Origin: JAGVSV01 sp040766135
GTDB taxonomy: Bacteria > Bacillota > Clostridia > Christensenellales > Aristaeellaceae
NCBI GenBank assembly: GCA_040766135.1
Contig: JAXGRA010000002.1
Location: 1 to 64,000, forward strand
Reading direction: 5' to 3'
DNA: 64,000 bases
How positions within the stretch are numbered: the stretch's first letter is position 1; every line of letters starts with the position of its first letter. This document shows, in pieces, positions 1 through 8,460 of the stretch. The translations under genes and the position numbers were made by a program. The notes under the pieces are model-generated. The model searched no databases. It saw only the letters and a list, made by a program, of their open reading frames with translations, and was not told the DNA's origin.

Positions 1-233
1 AGTATATACTAATTCAAGGCACTGATGTGCTTTTAAAAAACCTTGTGCGCGACATACTGGATGGGAAAGAAATCCCTGTGACGTTACGTGTTGCAACACC
101 TGAAGAACAAGCGGAAACGTTGGAATCAGCAACAATAGCATACCTAAGTTCGGAAGAGACCTATGAACAAGCTGTCGATCGCTGCTTCCCTGAATGGCTG
201 CTAGTGGAGAATATTAATGAGCTCGCTGAGTGA
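1..233 (+). CDS. C-terminal end of an unidentified protein, cut by the window edge
   Basis: The frame is open from base 3 to the stop at 231-233 and no in-frame stop precedes it, so this is probably the tail of a longer gene that starts outside the window. A GTG at 27 could serve as a start, but no convincing ribosome site precedes it. The visible tail is acidic, with predicted helices and no cysteines apart from one near the end. I do not recognise the family. Its last 17 bases overlap the start of the MrfB/YprB gene, so the two are probably co-transcribed. In Bacillus the partner upstream of yprB is the helicase MrfA, but the visible tail does not let me claim that. Confidence 0.55.
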   Translation, partial: YILIQGTDVLLKNLVRDILDGKEIPVTLRVATPEEQAETLESATIAYLSSEETYEQAVDRCFPEWLLVENINELAE

Positions 234-1344
234 CAAGCTGCGGGCCATGAAGCCCTTGCCTCAAAAGCCAGCGCGCCCTGCCGCTTCAAGCTGCATGAAG
301 GTTAAAGAAACATTCCCATTAGCAGAGGTTGCGCTGAGTTCTATTAGCCGTGATACGCTAACCATGATGCTGGGAGAAGACCCCAAGCAAAGCATTGCAC
401 CGCGGGATTTGCTGTTTCTTGATACCGAAACGACGGGATTATCCCGCGGGGTCGGTACACTGGCTTTTTTGTGCGGCACAGGATATGTGCAGGGGGAGCA
501 CTTCGTTGTGGATCAACGGCTGATGCGTGATTACGATGAGGAACCCTTTGTGCTTCAACACGTACATGATTTGCTCGCTTCTTTTCCGGTACTGGTAACA
601 TTTAATGGTGCTGCCTTTGATATACCATTGCTGTTAAACCGCTTTGTGATGAACAGGATAAAGCCGCCGCGATCCATGCCCTTGCACATTGATTTGTTGC
701 ATGTCGCTCGGCGGGTGTACAAGCTGCGTCTGCAGCGCTGCTCGTTGTCAAGGCTGGAAAGCGAAGTATTTGGTACAACGCGCGACAATGATCTCCCCGG
801 CGCAATGGTACCGGAGCGGTTTTTCCGCTTCCTGCAAACGCGGGAAGAAGCGCTGCTGAACGACATCCTGGTTCACAATCGTCAGGATGTGTTGTCCATG
901 GCACGGCTGTTGATGAAGTTGGCCACGCTGCATGAACAGCCTTTAATTGCTCAGCATCACGAGGAAATTTACAGCTTGGGACGTGTGTTTGAAAAACGGG
1001 GCGAAGGCGGCCGCGCTCGGCAATGCTACCGGGCAGTTCACAACAGTCATTTGGGTGATTTAGCTGCCATCCGCATGGCCGAAACCTATCGCCGTGATAA
1101 GAATCCCGCGCGGGCAGCGGCAGTGTATGAGCGTTTGTTGGCTGCAGGCCGAGCTACCCCGCAAGTGTATATAGCGCTTTCACGGCTTTATGAGTTCCGC
1201 TTGAAACAACCCAAGCGGGCGCTTGAAATTGCACACAAGGGCATGCTATATTGCATAGAATGTCCTACGGAGGAATCAAGGCGGGCGCTGGCCGATCTCA
1301 AGCATCGTTACGCCCGGCTGCTGCGAAAAAACGGAGGTATGTAA
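217..1344 (+). CDS. mrfB: MrfB/YprB family DEDD exonuclease with TPR-like tail
   Basis: An RNase H-like 3'-5' exonuclease domain covers about residues 60-240. The DxE motif LFLDTETTG (D69, E71) is followed by a second motif in FNGAAFDIP and a third in HNRQDVLSMARLL, as in DEDD exonucleases. The C-terminal third is helical and TPR-like (VFEKRGEGGRARQCYRAV, then YRRDKNPARAAAVYERL). In Bacillus subtilis MrfB works with the helicase MrfA in repair of mitomycin C damage; that role here is by homology. At 375 aa the length is normal. The ATG at 217 overlaps the upstream frame by 17 bases and has GGAGA shortly before it. The next gene follows the stop directly. Confidence 0.85.
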   Translation: MSSLSDKLRAMKPLPQKPARPAASSCMKVKETFPLAEVALSSISRDTLTMMLGEDPKQSIAPRDLLFLDTETTGLSRGVGTLAFLCGTGYVQGEHFVVDQRLMRDYDEEPFVLQHVHDLLASFPVLVTFNGAAFDIPLLLNRFVMNRIKPPRSMPLHIDLLHVARRVYKLRLQRCSLSRLESEVFGTTRDNDLPGAMVPERFFRFLQTREEALLNDILVHNRQDVLSMARLLMKLATLHEQPLIAQHHEEIYSLGRVFEKRGEGGRARQCYRAVHNSHLGDLAAIRMAETYRRDKNPARAAAVYERLLAAGRATPQVYIALSRLYEFRLKQPKRALEIAHKGMLYCIECPTEESRRALADLKHRYARLLRKNGGM

Positions 1345-2052
1345 ATGTCATTTTTATCAGGATTCAAAATTCGCGCCGCTTTGCTAAAGCATCAAAAGGG
1401 CGATATTGAAGGCGCACTTTCCGCCTACAAGGCGTTGTATGATAGCGGCATCATCAGGTCAACGTATATTTTGCCGTATTCTGTGCTGCTGCTGCGCGAG
1501 GGTGGAGAAGAAAACTATGAGCGCGTCAAGCAAATTTTAATCAAAGCGCAAAAAGCATCTGACTTAAACCCGCAGCGCAAGCAGCAATTGTTTATCAATT
1601 ACTCCGTTGCCTGTTGGAAAACCGGTGAAAAGGATCGTGCAATTCAGCTGATGGAGGCCTCCCACCGTGAACTGCCCAGCGGGCTGACCTATAACACCTT
1701 GGGCTTTTTGTACGTGGAGGCTGGGGATGCCGAGAAAGCCCTGCCCTTTAACTTGGAAGCGCTGGAATATGACGATACCGACCCCATCACGCTGGACAAC
1801 CTGGCGCAGACCTATTATCGGCTGCTCAATGACAAGGAAACCGCCAAACAGTATTTTGACAAGGCGCATGAAATCAAGCCTGAGCAGATTGACACGCTGT
1901 ATTTCCTTGCCCAGTATGATCTTGATAATAATGACAAGGAAGCCGCGCTTGAAAAACTGACCAAGGCTGCCGAAGGACGCTTTTCACCGCTTAACTTTAT
2001 TACCAGGGAGCGTATACAAAGCGAGATTGACCAGCTAAAGGCAGGGGAATAA
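1345..2052 (+). CDS. Tetratricopeptide repeat protein
   Basis: This 235-aa soluble protein has no signal peptide or membrane segment. Several TPR-type helix pairs can be read, the clearest being YNTLGFLYVEAGDAEKALPF, then LDNLAQTYYRLLNDKETAKQ and LYFLAQYDLDNNDKEAALEK. TPRs are protein-binding scaffolds and give no specific function. The ATG follows the mrfB stop without a gap, and its AGGAGGT-like site (GGAGGT) lies inside the mrfB end, so translation is probably coupled. It may serve mrfB or simply share its promoter. Confidence 0.75.
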   Translation: MSFLSGFKIRAALLKHQKGDIEGALSAYKALYDSGIIRSTYILPYSVLLLREGGEENYERVKQILIKAQKASDLNPQRKQQLFINYSVACWKTGEKDRAIQLMEASHRELPSGLTYNTLGFLYVEAGDAEKALPFNLEALEYDDTDPITLDNLAQTYYRLLNDKETAKQYFDKAHEIKPEQIDTLYFLAQYDLDNNDKEAALEKLTKAAEGRFSPLNFITRERIQSEIDQLKAGE

Positions 2053-2056
2053 GCGT

Positions 2057-2563
2057 TTGTCCTGGACGTGGTCGAATATAAGCCCCCGCAGGCGGCGCGC
2101 CCTGTGGGCGATGTTGGTGCTGATTATCCTGACGCTTGCGTTTATCTGGGGCAACTCACTGCTGAGCCGGGAGAGCTCCCAGCAGGCCAGCAGCTTTGTT
2201 GAAGTATACATTCGCCCGGTGCTGCATGCCCTGCTGGGATTTGTGCTGGCTCCTTCTGCCATTGATGCAATCAACATTCGGAAGCTTGCACATTTTTTCG
2301 AGTTTTTTGTATTGGGCGTTGAGATAACGTGTCTGTGGTATTTGTTGCAGCCGGTGCGAAAAGTTTCTGTATTGTGGCCGATATTTTTGCCGCTGCTGGT
2401 TGCCGGGGTGGATGAATCGCTGCAGATCGTAAGCAGCCGCGGCCCCAGCCTATTCGATGTAGGCATTGACTGGCTGGGCGCGTTGACCGGCGTATTTATC
2501 ACTATGCTGCTAAGAACCCTGCTTTTGCGATGCAATGCACACAGGAGGGAAAACAATGCTTGA
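2057..2563 (+). CDS. VanZ family membrane protein
   Basis: The 168-aa protein has four hydrophobic segments. VanZ-type motifs are visible: RKLAHFFEFFVLG in the middle, and VDESLQIVSSRGPSLFDVGIDWLGA near the end, which carries the conserved acidic and D-x-x-x-D-W pattern. VanZ of Enterococcus gives low-level teicoplanin resistance; most chromosomal homologues have no assigned role, so resistance should not be inferred. The start appears to be TTG at 2057 with AGGGGAA upstream, four bases after the TPR gene stop. The stop lies just inside the following gene. Confidence 0.8.
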   Translation: MSWTWSNISPRRRRALWAMLVLIILTLAFIWGNSLLSRESSQQASSFVEVYIRPVLHALLGFVLAPSAIDAINIRKLAHFFEFFVLGVEITCLWYLLQPVRKVSVLWPIFLPLLVAGVDESLQIVSSRGPSLFDVGIDWLGALTGVFITMLLRTLLLRCNAHRRENNA

Positions 2564-3332
2564 ATGGTTGCGGGATGATCCGCAGGGGTTTTTGTTGTTT
2601 ATGCTATACCGTGCCCCGGCGGTATTGATTGCACTGACGCTGCATGAATACGCGCACGGTTATATGGCCTATCGTGCGGGTGATCCTACAGCCAAGCAGC
2701 TTGGGCGGCTGTCGTTTAACCCTTTGAAACACCTGGATCTGTGGGGTACCATTAGCATGTTTTTGATAGGGGTGGGCTGGGCTAAGCCTGTACCTGTCAA
2801 TCCACGTAATTTTCGCAATGGCAGGCGGGATCATATTATGGTGGCCCTGGCCGGCGTAGTGACCAATCTAATTATGTTTCTTTTGGCCATGTTGCTGACG
2901 GTACTGATCAGCAGGTTTTTATATCGACCGGAAGCTGTCGCCGTGGCGGGGTATCAGGATATTTTAGGTTTTACTGGGCGCTTGTTTGCCATTCAACTCT
3001 ATCCGCAGTATGCATATGCGCTCACACCGTTGATTGCTTCGCAGCCGTTGTTGCATGTGCAGCGGTTTTTGTTTCAATTTCAACTGGTCAACTTGGGCTT
3101 GGGCCTGTTTAACCTGCTGCCCTTTCCGCCGCTGGACGGCTTTCATGCGATGAACAATATTGTCTTTCGTGGCCGATTGAACCTTTACAGCCATGCGTTC
3201 CGCATAGCGCAGGCAGGGCTTATCATTCTGCTGATTTCTACAGATTTTATCGGCAATTTCCTGGGCCAAGCGATATCGGCCATTCAATCCTTCGTGCTGC
3301 AGGGCATGCTGATGCTGCCGGGGTTGGGTTAA
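2556..3332 (+). CDS. Site-2 protease family membrane metalloprotease (M50)
   Basis: This 258-aa polytopic protein carries the zinc motif HEYAH (H30, E31, H34) in the first membrane segment and the second-site motif NLLPFPPLDG (D194), which marks the FtsH-independent, PDZ-less M50B group (YwhC/YdiL-like). A longer reading from 2535 exists, but AGGAGGG lies at 2543-2549 immediately upstream of the ATG at 2556, so I choose the latter. It overlaps the VanZ gene by 8 bases and its stop overlaps the scpA ATG. In many Bacillota this protease gene sits directly before scpA; the substrate is unknown. Confidence 0.85.
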   Translation: MLEWLRDDPQGFLLFMLYRAPAVLIALTLHEYAHGYMAYRAGDPTAKQLGRLSFNPLKHLDLWGTISMFLIGVGWAKPVPVNPRNFRNGRRDHIMVALAGVVTNLIMFLLAMLLTVLISRFLYRPEAVAVAGYQDILGFTGRLFAIQLYPQYAYALTPLIASQPLLHVQRFLFQFQLVNLGLGLFNLLPFPPLDGFHAMNNIVFRGRLNLYSHAFRIAQAGLIILLISTDFIGNFLGQAISAIQSFVLQGMLMLPGLG

Positions 3333-4081
3333 TGAGCACCTGGACGCTAAAAATCAGCCAATTTGAAGGGCCGCTGGATATGCTGCTCTACATGGTCAAC
3401 CGGGCCAAGCTGGATATACGGGATATATTTATTTCCGAGATTACCGAGCAGTTCATCCAATCCGTACGCGAGTCCGAAAACACCGTGAGCATGGACGAAG
3501 CCAGCGAGTTTATCCGCATGGCAGCTACCCTGCTGGAAATCAAAAGCCGTGCCATGCTGCCGCGTGAGGAGGAGCCGGAGGAAGAAAGCCCCGAAGAGAT
3601 GCTGATGCGGCAATTGGAGGAATATGCCGCCTTTAAGGAAATCGCGCAGGATTTGCAGCGTCAGGAACAGGATGCACTCAAGCACTATACCAAGCTGCCT
3701 GAGGAATATCCGCTGCCGCCGCCCACGCTGGACATTACCGGATTAACGCTGGAAGGGTTGTTGGCTGCATTTGCACGCGTTATGGCGCGTGAGGAAGCAG
3801 CTGGCGCGGATACCACCCGCGAGGCGGCGCACCGAATTTACCGTGACGGGCACACCATCCCTGATTGCATGCGGCGCATTATGCGCACCCTAAGGCGAGG
3901 GGAAATCAGCTTCCAGCAACTGGTAAGCAAGGACATGCAACGCGAGGAAGTGATTACGCTGTTTTTGGCCCTGCTGGAGCTGCTGCGCTTGGGACGTGCG
4001 CAGGTAGTGCAGGATGGTATCTTTGGCGATATACAGCTTCGTGCGCGCAGCCAGGAGGAAAAAGACCTTGCAGACCAATAA
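3332..4081 (+). CDS. scpA: Segregation and condensation protein A
   Basis: This 249-aa kleisin subunit of the SMC-ScpAB condensin bridges the SMC heads during chromosome segregation. The N-terminal sequence FEGPLDMLLYMVNRAKLDIR and the following helices are diagnostic of ScpA; an acidic linker (EEEPEEESPEE) occupies about residues 86-96 and the winged-helix C-terminus binds the second SMC head. The start overlaps the protease stop (TAATG). The scpB start lies inside the end of this gene, as is usual for this pair. Confidence 0.95.
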   Translation: MSTWTLKISQFEGPLDMLLYMVNRAKLDIRDIFISEITEQFIQSVRESENTVSMDEASEFIRMAATLLEIKSRAMLPREEEPEEESPEEMLMRQLEEYAAFKEIAQDLQRQEQDALKHYTKLPEEYPLPPPTLDITGLTLEGLLAAFARVMAREEAAGADTTREAAHRIYRDGHTIPDCMRRIMRTLRRGEISFQQLVSKDMQREEVITLFLALLELLRLGRAQVVQDGIFGDIQLRARSQEEKDLADQ

Positions 4082-4622
4082 TTTAGCCAATATTCTGGAG
4101 GCTATGCTGTTTGTAGCCGGTGAGGCAACGGAGATATCTGCGCTGGCCACCGCCATGGAAGTAGAGGAGGAGGCTGTTGTTGCTGCGCTGGATTTGCTGG
4201 AGCAACGGTATAACAGCGGTGCACATGGCCTGGTGCTTCGCCGCTACGGACAGCACGTGCAATTGGCCACGCGCGCTGATTATGCGCCGTATGTGGAGCG
4301 CCTGCTACAGCCCATCCAGCGACAATCACTTTCGCAGGCCGCCCTGGAAACGCTGTCTGTGGTGGCTTACCGGCAGCCCGTCACCCGCCTGGATGTAGAG
4401 GCCGTGCGCGGCGTCAAAAGCGATTATTCGCTGCAATCGTTGATCAATAAGGGATTGGTGCGCGAGATGGGACGCAAAGATACCATTGGTCGGCCTATCC
4501 TGTACGGTACGACCGACCGTTTCCTACAGCACTTTGGGCTGACCAGCCTGAAAGAATTGCCTGAGCCTGAAGCCCTGATAGAGCTGGCAACAGGGGCAGT
4601 GCAAACACAGATGGATGTCTAA
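4068..4622 (+). CDS. scpB: Segregation and condensation protein B
   Basis: ScpB forms a dimer of tandem winged helices that binds the ScpA linker. LANILEAMLFVAGEATEISALA at the N-terminus, LSQAALETLSVVAYRQPVTRL and the GRPILYGTTDRFLQHFGL ending are typical. I place the start at TTG 4068 because AGGAGG stands at 4053-4058; the frame is open further upstream with an ATG at 4014, but the extra residues do not resemble ScpB. With this start the protein is 184 aa, the usual size, and it overlaps scpA by 14 bases. Confidence 0.92.
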   Translation: MQTNNLANILEAMLFVAGEATEISALATAMEVEEEAVVAALDLLEQRYNSGAHGLVLRRYGQHVQLATRADYAPYVERLLQPIQRQSLSQAALETLSVVAYRQPVTRLDVEAVRGVKSDYSLQSLINKGLVREMGRKDTIGRPILYGTTDRFLQHFGLTSLKELPEPEALIELATGAVQTQMDV

Positions 4623-4651
4623 TGCGACTCCAAAATTACAAGCAAACAAAG

Positions 4652-4684
4652 GGGAGGGGCGAAGCGCACCCTCCCTGATTTTTG
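4652..4684 (+). terminator. Intrinsic terminator after scpB
   Basis: The stem GGGAGGG (4652-4658) pairs perfectly with CCCTCCC (4669-4675) around a 10-base loop and is followed by TGATTTTTG. It closes the operon that runs from the window start through scpB. Confidence 0.8.
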
Positions 4685-4697
4685 AACCTCTATCAGT

Positions 4698-5483
4698 TTA
4701 TAAAGCCTTGATGGTATTGCGGATGTGCGTAAACACACCGATGTAATCATCCCCGTACCAGCCAGGGTAGCTGATATGAATCATCAGCAGGCGGTTGCCG
4801 GGCAGCAAGGCCATGTGAATGCGGCCACGCACGATGGTATCATCCAACAGCACGCCGCGATAGTTGACATAATACCCCGGCTTGTCCAGCAGGGTGCGCT
4901 CCGCCGTGTAGGTGGGCTCCCACTTTTTGTAGTTGACCTGGCCCAACTCCTTCACCTTGGCTTGCAGGTCGCGCTTTGCATCGGTGCTCTTGTAGCTGGA
5001 CACGACTGGCGACACCGTGAAGGTAATGGTCACGGCATAGTTATCTTTCACCTGATCGGCCGGTTCGGTCAGAATATAGGTGTTGGGCGTGCTGTCATCA
5101 ATCGTATAACCGGCGACGGACTCAAAGGTAAGGCCTAAGCCCGTTGCCGTATAAGGCGCATAGGTAAATGTAAGCGGGGGACGGGGCGTTCCGGTGGGCA
5201 TATCGATAGGATCCAGCAGGATGGGCGTGGCACCGGCATATTGCATGGCACCGGCTTCCGGCACCATGCCATTCACCATTTCGCCGTCCTTATCTTCTTC
5301 ATCCGTGGGATTATACCCCTCCGGCAAGCCTTCCAGGCCGGATGATTCCGGCTGTGCGGCGGGTTCCTCCAGGGGAGGGGGCTGTATGGGGGGCGTGGGG
5401 GTTGCCGAGCTGCCCTGGCCTCCGCAACCAGCAACAAGCAGAGCCAACATCACCAGCACTGCAAAAAATGTAATCTTTTTCAT
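4698..5483 (-). CDS. Secreted lipoprotein of unknown function
   Basis: The signal peptide ends in a lipobox, LLVAGCGG, with the lipidated cysteine at residue 20. A proline, threonine and glutamate rich linker (about residues 25-100, including TPTPPIQPPP) leads to a C-terminal domain of about 150 residues with alternating strands, GLGLTFESVAGYTIDD through IHISYPGWYGDDYIGVFTHI. I do not recognise the domain; it recalls small PsbP-like folds but that is only an impression. The start ATG at 5483 is chosen over one 21 bases upstream because GGAGGAAGG precedes it. A promoter lies at 5530-5558, so it is probably monocistronic. Confidence 0.8.
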   Translation of the reverse strand: MKKITFFAVLVMLALLVAGCGGQGSSATPTPPIQPPPLEEPAAQPESSGLEGLPEGYNPTDEEDKDGEMVNGMVPEAGAMQYAGATPILLDPIDMPTGTPRPPLTFTYAPYTATGLGLTFESVAGYTIDDSTPNTYILTEPADQVKDNYAVTITFTVSPVVSSYKSTDAKRDLQAKVKELGQVNYKKWEPTYTAERTLLDKPGYYVNYRGVLLDDTIVRGRIHMALLPGNRLLMIHISYPGWYGDDYIGVFTHIRNTIKAL

Positions 5484-5529
5484 ACCTTCCTCCGTCTTAC
5501 CCATGGAAATGGTACATAACCTTTACGCA

Positions 5530-5558
5530 ATTGTAACGAATTTGTAGTATTTCGTCAA
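5530..5558 (-). promoter_or_regulatory. SigA-type promoter for the lipoprotein gene
   Basis: Read on the minus strand, -35 TTGACG (5558-5553) and -10 TACAAT (5535-5530) are separated by 17 bases. The start codon of the lipoprotein lies 47 bases downstream. Confidence 0.7.
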
Positions 5559-5575
5559 GCGTATGTGCTCTGTCA

Positions 5576-6616
5576 CTATAAAAGGCGTTCATAGGCGTTG
5601 TCTGCATCCGGCACCTGATACTCCTCATCCGCTGTGCCGTCAGATTCTACATCCACCACATCTGCTTCGGACAGGTATCGCGGGTGATACAGCCGACGCT
5701 CCAGCGACCAGATTTTTTCGCTGAACACGCCGGGCTTCAGGCGCTGCAGCACGCCCTGCATTTCATTCATCCGTGCATCCACCACGTCAATCCAGTGCAG
5801 CATTTCAGCTTCCGGGAACATGGGCGGCCGAGGACTGCCATACTCCGGTACGCCGTGGTGGCTGATAACCATATGTTCCAGTAGCATGACATATTCGTCT
5901 TGATAGGAAAAACCCAATTCCTGCGCTGTTTGCTCTATCAACGATACGCCGCGCACCAGATGCCCCACAAGTATGCCATCCTGCGTATAATCGCGCACGT
6001 TGCCCAGCTCATCACTTTTCAGTTCGCCCAGCTTGCTTAAATCGTGCACAATGATACCGGCCTTGACCAGATCGCCATCCAAAAATGGATAGCAGGGCAA
6101 GATGGCTTCCGCTACGCGCAACATGCTGGTGATATGATGCAACAGGCCGCTGCGTGTGGCATGGTGCAGCCGCTGCGCGGCGGGGAAATATAGCAGCGGC
6201 TCGCCCGCCTTTTTAACCAGCGCAGAGGTCAGCTGCTTGAGCACGGGGTTGGTCATACCTTCAATAACCTGAATAACCTCATCCAGCATGTCCTCAGGCG
6301 GTTCTGGGGCCGTGGCTACCAGCTGTGAAAAGTCAACCTCGTCATCCTTCTGGCTGGCACGATATTTCTCCACCCGTATCTGCAGGCGACCATTATACTC
6401 CGTAATCGTAGCACGCACCTTGAGCACTGTTCCCACGCGGGGGGCGGGGGCGGCCGTATTCCAAACCTTGGCGTTCATGTCACCGGTCTTGTCGCCCAGT
6501 GTTAAATCCAAATAGCTGCTGCCATTGCTGCCCACACGCTGCTCCGCAGATCGGACCAGCAGGAATCCTTCAAACTTATCATCCTTTTGCAGTGCTGCAA
6601 TGCTTTGTTGAGTCAT
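5576..6616 (-). CDS. yhaM: YhaM-type 3'-5' exoribonuclease (OB fold plus HD domain)
   Basis: The first 90 residues form an OB-type nucleic acid binding domain (SYLDLTLGDKTGDMNAKVWN). The HD phosphohydrolase-type domain follows, with HH at 160-161, HDLSK at 191-195 and ISHHG further on, the metal ligands of the YhaM/Cbf1 family. These enzymes trim RNA and single-stranded DNA from the 3' end. The ATG at 6616 is preferred: it comes one base after the dnaB stop with AGAAGG nine bases away, whereas two upstream ATGs lack a spaced ribosome site. The length of 346 aa is close to the family norm of about 315 with a short acidic tail. Confidence 0.88.
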   Translation of the reverse strand: MTQQSIAALQKDDKFEGFLLVRSAEQRVGSNGSSYLDLTLGDKTGDMNAKVWNTAAPAPRVGTVLKVRATITEYNGRLQIRVEKYRASQKDDEVDFSQLVATAPEPPEDMLDEVIQVIEGMTNPVLKQLTSALVKKAGEPLLYFPAAQRLHHATRSGLLHHITSMLRVAEAILPCYPFLDGDLVKAGIIVHDLSKLGELKSDELGNVRDYTQDGILVGHLVRGVSLIEQTAQELGFSYQDEYVMLLEHMVISHHGVPEYGSPRPPMFPEAEMLHWIDVVDARMNEMQGVLQRLKPGVFSEKIWSLERRLYHPRYLSEADVVDVESDGTADEEYQVPDADNAYERLL

Positions 6617-6617
6617 T

Positions 6618-7976
6618 CTATTCATCCTTCTTGTATACATTGGTAAACAGGGTATACTCTTCCAACCAGTTCAGCTTGACCGTGCCCAGCGGGCCGTTGC
6701 GCTGCTTGGCTAAAATTACTTCCATCAGGTTGGTGGCTTCGGCGTTTTCCTTGTAGTAGTTGTCGCGATGCAAAAACATCACCACATCTGCGTCCTGCTC
6801 GATAGAACCTGAATCACGCAGGTCGGACAGCATGGGGCGCTTTTCTGCGCGCTGGGTGTTGGCGCGGGACAGCTGTGCACAAGCAATGACCGGCACGCGC
6901 AAGTCTAACGCAATGCCTTTCAATTTGCGGGAAATCTCGCTGACTTCCAACTGGCGGTTTTCAGCCTTGCCATCGGACATCATCAATTGTAAATAGTCTA
7001 TCACGATCAGGTCCAGCCCCTTTTCCATCTTGAGGCGGCGGCACCTGCTGCGCAGCTGCGAGGGGGACAGGCTGGACGAATCATCCAAATACATGCGAGA
7101 GCTGGCCAGTGCAGGAACAGATTCAGACAAGCGTTTCCAGTCCTCATTACGCAGAGTACCATTACGCACGCTTTGCATGTTTACATGCGCATCGGAGCAC
7201 ATCATGCGCATGGCCAGTTGCTCGTTGGGCATTTCCAAGCTAAACACAGCCACCGAATGCCCAGCGTGTGCGGCATTCGTTGCAATATTCAACGCAAAAC
7301 TGGTTTTACCCATGCTGGGGCGCGCGCCCACCAGAATCAGCTCACCCGGATGCAGGCCGGTCAGCAGCGTGTCCAGGTCCTTAAAGCCTGTAGGCACACC
7401 GCTGATTCCGCCCTTGTTGCGATCCAGCTCCTCCATATGCGCATAGGCAGCCGTTATGGCTTCGCCGATGTGCTCCAACTGCTCGCCACCGGAGCGCTTC
7501 ATGACGATGTCAAACACCGCATTTTCGGCAAACAGCAGGATGTCCTCCACCGGCATGCGCTCCTGGTAGCTGTGCTGGGAGATGGCGTCCGCCGCGCGGA
7601 TGAGACGGCGCAGCGTGGCCTTTTCTATCACGATATCGATATAATGCCGGACGTTGACGGTGGTGGGCACGTTTTTAATCAGATCCACCAGATATTCTGC
7701 GCCGCCGATGCCAGTCAACAGGCCGGTGCGGCGCAGCTCTTCATCCAGCGTCATAATGTCAATGGCACGGGGTTGCAGGTACAGGGTACGCATGCAACCA
7801 AAGATGGCCGCGTGCTGCGGGTGATAAAAATCTTCCGCTGTCAGCATCTCCATGCCCAGCACAACGGCCGCCTGATCCATCATCAAGGCACCCAGAACAG
7901 ACCGCTCAGCTTCTATGCTGTTGGGCGGCGTCTGGACAGCACGCGGTGTGAACTCTGCAGGGGCGTAGGATTCCAT
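6618..7976 (-). CDS. dnaB: Replicative DNA helicase DnaB/DnaC
   Basis: The hexameric helicase of the replication fork. The N-terminal helical domain (PPNSIEAERSVLGALMMD) is followed by a RecA-like motor with Walker A GARPSMGKTS at 217-226, Walker B LIVIDYLQLM and the DLRDSGSIEQDADVV sensor. The length of 452 aa is standard, with no intein or insertion. It follows rplI in the usual Bacillota order and its stop abuts the yhaM start. AGGAAAGGA upstream of the ATG serves as a rather distant ribosome site. Confidence 0.97.
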   Translation of the reverse strand: MESYAPAEFTPRAVQTPPNSIEAERSVLGALMMDQAAVVLGMEMLTAEDFYHPQHAAIFGCMRTLYLQPRAIDIMTLDEELRRTGLLTGIGGAEYLVDLIKNVPTTVNVRHYIDIVIEKATLRRLIRAADAISQHSYQERMPVEDILLFAENAVFDIVMKRSGGEQLEHIGEAITAAYAHMEELDRNKGGISGVPTGFKDLDTLLTGLHPGELILVGARPSMGKTSFALNIATNAAHAGHSVAVFSLEMPNEQLAMRMMCSDAHVNMQSVRNGTLRNEDWKRLSESVPALASSRMYLDDSSSLSPSQLRSRCRRLKMEKGLDLIVIDYLQLMMSDGKAENRQLEVSEISRKLKGIALDLRVPVIACAQLSRANTQRAEKRPMLSDLRDSGSIEQDADVVMFLHRDNYYKENAEATNLMEVILAKQRNGPLGTVKLNWLEEYTLFTNVYKKDE

Positions 7977-8003
7977 GCGAAAAACAGGTTCCTTTCCTGT
8001 GAC

Positions 8004-8459
8004 TTATTCCTGAGTAAACGGGACGACCTGTACCTTCATGGGCACCTTAATCCCAGCATAGACCGTCACAGTTACAGTATATTCGCCTACCGTGCGGATG
8101 GGGTCAGCCAACTCAATCTTGCGCCGATCAATTTCGGTGTGGTGCTGCTCTTTGAGCGCATCGGCAATTTCCTGCCCCGTGATGCTGCCATACAGGCGGC
8201 CTTTATCGCCGCATTTGGCGCGCAGCAGGATGACCTTGTCGCGCAGCTCAGAGGCTAACTGCTCTGCCGCGGCTACACGTTCCATTTCCTGGGCGCGTTC
8301 AGCCTCGTTTCTGCGCTCAATTTCACGGATGGCAGCTGGGGTAGCTTCGCGCGCCCATTTGCGAGGGAACAGATAATTGCGGGCAAACCCATCGCTGACC
8401 GTTACAACCTCGTTTTTTTTGCCAGTTCCGGGAACATCCTGTGTCAGTATAACTTTCAT
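8004..8459 (-). CDS. rplI: 50S ribosomal protein L9
   Basis: This is full-length L9 (151 aa). It begins MKVILTQDVPGTGKKNEVV, carries the GFARNYLFP signature, and has the long connecting helix and C-terminal domain (LRAKCGDKGRLYGSITGQEI). The ATG at 8459 is one base after the DUF2232 stop, and its AGGAGG lies inside the last DUF2232 codons, so initiation is probably coupled. Confidence 0.96.
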   Translation of the reverse strand: MKVILTQDVPGTGKKNEVVTVSDGFARNYLFPRKWAREATPAAIREIERRNEAERAQEMERVAAAEQLASELRDKVILLRAKCGDKGRLYGSITGQEIADALKEQHHTEIDRRKIELADPIRTVGEYTVTVTVYAGIKVPMKVQVVPFTQE

Positions 8460-8460
8460 G

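Noticed and set aside
7173..8258. Long plus-strand open frame of 361 codons opposite dnaB and rplI
   Set aside because: It is antisense to two well-supported genes and has low-complexity His/Gln/Arg-rich translation typical of shadow frames.
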